Shown here in pieces: positions 6,372-6,403 of a DNA stretch of 6,403 nt (its first letter is position 1; every line of letters begins with the position of its first letter). The DNA is taken from assembly GCA_002422225.1 (NCBI GenBank), contig DITX01000036.1:1-6403 (forward strand), written 5' to 3'. The position numbers were made by a program, and so were the translations under genes. Source of the stretch: Gammaproteobacteria bacterium UBA6173. GTDB lineage: Bacteria; Pseudomonadota; Gammaproteobacteria; Pseudomonadales; Pseudohongiellaceae. The notes below the pieces were generated by a model, which saw only the letters and a list, made by a program, of their open reading frames with translations, searched no databases and was not told the origin of the DNA.

Positions 6372-6403
6372 TTTGCTCAAGATTTTTGTGTGACCGCCGC
6401 TAC

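Noticed and set aside
1..6403. Mobile element, CRISPR array, tRNA or rRNA
   Set aside because: No transposase, integrase, regular repeat-spacer pattern, terminal inverted repeat or RNA-gene sequence was seen.

Overview
The window looks like chromosomal DNA from a Gram-negative proteobacterium, most likely a gammaproteobacterium. It has an outer-membrane beta-barrel gene with a Sec signal peptide, a long MsrA resembling the E. coli enzyme, a PhoB-type operator, a CRP-type operator and a large multi-sensor c-di-GMP protein. Base composition is roughly balanced, and nothing seen points to a phage, plasmid, insertion sequence, CRISPR array or RNA gene. The exact genus cannot be read from the sequence.

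Layout from left to right. Positions 1-990 (minus strand) hold the first 330 codons of an outer-membrane porin whose 3' end lies beyond the left edge. Its best start is a TTG at 990, placed by a strong ribosome binding site and a complete signal peptide. Upstream of it, at 1076-1126, lie five PhoB-like half-sites in exact 11-bp register and in the orientation of the porin, so the porin is probably induced by phosphate starvation. Next is msrA (1143-1775, minus), peptide methionine sulfoxide reductase A. A 127-bp divergent intergenic region carries a plausible promoter for the rightward gene, an ArgD-like class III aminotransferase (1903-3072, plus). A 139-bp gap follows, with a small GC-rich hairpin against the next ribosome binding site. 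The right half of the window is one 1029-residue soluble signalling protein (3212-6301, plus) with the order PAS-PAS-GAF-PAS-GGDEF-EAL and all recognisable catalytic motifs intact. The last 100 bases hold no complete gene but contain a strong match to the CRP/Vfr operator, presumably serving a gene just outside the window.

The genes do not form one pathway. The clearest functional link is regulatory: the porin promoter carries a Pho operator. The window is mostly ordinary housekeeping and signalling content. The items worth following up are the five-repeat Pho array, the CRP-like site at the right edge and the bifunctional-looking c-di-GMP enzyme. I found no evidence for a previously undescribed system.
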